From: Bradyrhizobium sp. LLZ17
GTDB lineage: Bacteria; Pseudomonadota; Alphaproteobacteria; Rhizobiales; Xanthobacteraceae
DNA length: 64,000 nt
NCBI RefSeq assembly: GCF_041200145.1
Contig: NZ_CP165734.1
Coordinates: 3,224,001-3,288,000, forward strand
Reading direction: 5' to 3'
Shown: piece by piece, positions 62,797 through 64,000 of the stretch
How the letters are laid out: every line of letters begins with the position of its first letter
Numbering within the stretch: the stretch's first letter is position 1
The notes under the pieces: model-generated
What the model saw: only the letters and a program-made list of their open reading frames with translations
Database searches by the model: none
Told to the model about the DNA's origin: nothing
Translations under genes and position numbers: made by a program

Positions 62797-64000
62797 CTAG
62801 GCCGGTCGGAATCCGGCTCGTTCCAGCGCTGCGCGGGCGGCGTCCGAACCGAGCGCGTTGAGAAACGCCTGCACCGCGGGGCGCTGCTTGCGCGCTGTCA
62901 CCAGCGCGAAGTCATAATGCTCTTCCGCGAGCGGAATGAAACCGAGGCCGACGCCGTGGGCGACCGGCGCAATGGTCATGCCCCAGTCGGCGCGGTTCTG
63001 CGCGATGGCCGCGGCAACCGCATTGTGCGAGCGCGGCTGGTTCCAATAGCCTTCCGGCCGCGCGCCGCCGAGCAGCCGATCGATCAGGATGCGTGTGCCG
63101 GCGCCCTGGTTGCGGTTGACCATGATGCAGGCGGCATCGGTCAGCGCGGCGGCAACGGCCTGCTTCGCCCCGAGTCCCTCGAAACGTTTGTCGCCTTTGC
63201 GAAACACGATGCCCTGCATCCGCCGCCAGCCCGGTACGAGCTCCAGCCCCTCGACCAGATAGGGCGCGTTGTAGGTCTCAGTATTGTCGTCGAACAGATG
63301 GATCGGCGCGAGATCGCATTCGCCGCGCCGCGCTGCTGCAAGTCCACCGAGACTGCCGACGGCGATCGAGCGCACGGTCAGGCCGGCCTGCGCGAGCGGC
63401 GCGGTGACGAGATCGAGGCCAGTGCAGTGGCTGCCCACGATGACGAGATCCGGCACGCGCACATGCGGCGTGAACAGCGTCACCTCGGCAGCGGAGCCGG
63501 CCGGCATCTGGTCGGCGAGCGCATCAATGCGCAGGAAGCCGTCGGCCTGCGCAAAGGACGTGATCGCGCCGGACCCCTTGCCGGACGGATAGGCGATCAA
63601 ACCATCCCTGCCCTCGACCAACGAGACCATCACGAATTCGGTGCGACCGAGCTCGGATGCGATCCGCACCGGCACGGTCGCGCTGACCTTGGTATCGGAG
63701 CGCGGCGGCAGGCCCGCCATCTTGCGCAGCACCGGCACGATCATGTCGTGGAACGTGAACATCGCCGAGGTCGGGAAGCCCGGCAGGATCACCACCGGCT
63801 TGCCGTCGCAGACCGCAAGGCACAGCGGCTTGCCGGGCTTGAGCGCCACGCCATGCGCGATGATGCCGGGCTGGCCGAGCCGACCGATGATGCGATGGGA
63901 CAGGTCGCCGGCGCCTTTCGACGTGCCGCCTGACAGCACCAGCATGTCGGCGTCAGTCAGCGCGCGACGCATGGCGGATTCGAGCTTTGCCTCGTCGTCG
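62797..64000 (-). CDS. MoeA-like protein fused to periplasmic-binding-like domain (5' end outside window)
   Basis: The frame is open to the right edge, so the N-terminal MoeA part is incomplete. The visible MoeA core has LVLSGGTSKGAGDL, HGVALKPGKP and ILPGFPTSAMFTFHD. From about the middle it changes to a PBP/LysR-ligand-like domain (VPDLVIVGSHCTGLDL, LAAARRGECDLAPIHLFD, VNRNQGAGTRILID, NALGSDAARAALERAGF). Such MoeA-PBP proteins are known in bacteria and archaea, and may sense molybdate or tungstate while handling cofactor. It is convergent with mobA. Confidence 0.85.
   Translation of the reverse strand, partial: DDEAKLESAMRRALTDADMLVLSGGTSKGAGDLSHRIIGRLGQPGIIAHGVALKPGKPLCLAVCDGKPVVILPGFPTSAMFTFHDMIVPVLRKMAGLPPRSDTKVSATVPVRIASELGRTEFVMVSLVEGRDGLIAYPSGKGSGAITSFAQADGFLRIDALADQMPAGSAAEVTLFTPHVRVPDLVIVGSHCTGLDLVTAPLAQAGLTVRSIAVGSLGGLAAARRGECDLAPIHLFDDNTETYNAPYLVEGLELVPGWRRMQGIVFRKGDKRFEGLGAKQAVAAALTDAACIMVNRNQGAGTRILIDRLLGGARPEGYWNQPRSHNAVAAAIAQNRADWGMTIAPVAHGVGLGFIPLAEEHYDFALVTARKQRPAVQAFLNALGSDAARAALERAGFRPA

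Overview
The window looks like the chromosome of a Bradyrhizobium-type alphaproteobacterium. This is inferred from gene content (pobA/pcaGH, a NAD-type formate dehydrogenase with a fused G-B subunit, a BTLCP-type peptidase, many short single-helix proteins), from frequent GTG/TTG starts, and from two copies of a GTCATTGCGAG-type palindromic repeat. No rRNA, tRNA, CRISPR array, insertion sequence or phage gene was found.

Region 1 (1-29.8 kb) is an exopolysaccharide locus. It holds an edge-truncated GH16 glycanase, glycosyltransferases of families 25, 4 and 2, three O-antigen-ligase/Wzy-like membrane proteins (3085, 14689, 26247), an ExoP-type Wzz/tyrosine-kinase co-polymerase (17014), a Wza-like export lipoprotein (22083-23267) and a polyprenyl sugar-phosphate transferase that would start repeat-unit synthesis (23414-24937). 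Inside it, 6779-12065 reads as an acyl-decoration module: an FkbH-like HAD/GNAT protein, an MBOAT acyltransferase, an SGNH-like partner, a free acyl carrier protein and a VOC protein. The locus ends with a LapG-type cysteine peptidase and a PPP-family phosphatase.

Region 2 (29.9-36.7 kb) is a looser stretch of small secreted or single-helix proteins, a short Myb/SANT-like protein, a VanZ-like protein, a CHRD protein and a GrlR-like protein. Many of these are under 100 residues.

Region 3 (36.9-51.9 kb) is GC-richer catabolic and signalling sequence: a secreted protein with a CHASE2 class III nucleotide cyclase behind a CRP-like site; pobA divergent from an AraC regulator; pcaHG divergent from a LysR regulator; pncB; a GGDEF diguanylate cyclase; tcuAB divergent from a GntR regulator with a palindromic operator candidate; and a YbaK-type deacylase.

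Region 4 (52-64 kb) is a formate dehydrogenase island. It has a fused FdsG-FdsB subunit overlapping FdsA, an oxalate/formate-type MFS carrier, TusA-like, MoeA, MobB, FdhD and MobA proteins, and a second, MoeA-like protein fused to a periplasmic-binding-like domain that runs off the right edge. The enzyme, its bis-MGD cofactor synthesis and its sulfuration factor lie together.

Six genes carry single-base frame breaks (GT2 5542-6598, MBOAT 8737-10175, ACP 11365-11603, secreted protein 12088-12539, tcuB 48049-49151, fdhD 61252-62141). Five are repaired exactly by adding one base to a mononucleotide run, so sequencing undercalls are the first explanation to test. The MBOAT break also sits on a textbook -1 slippery heptamer.
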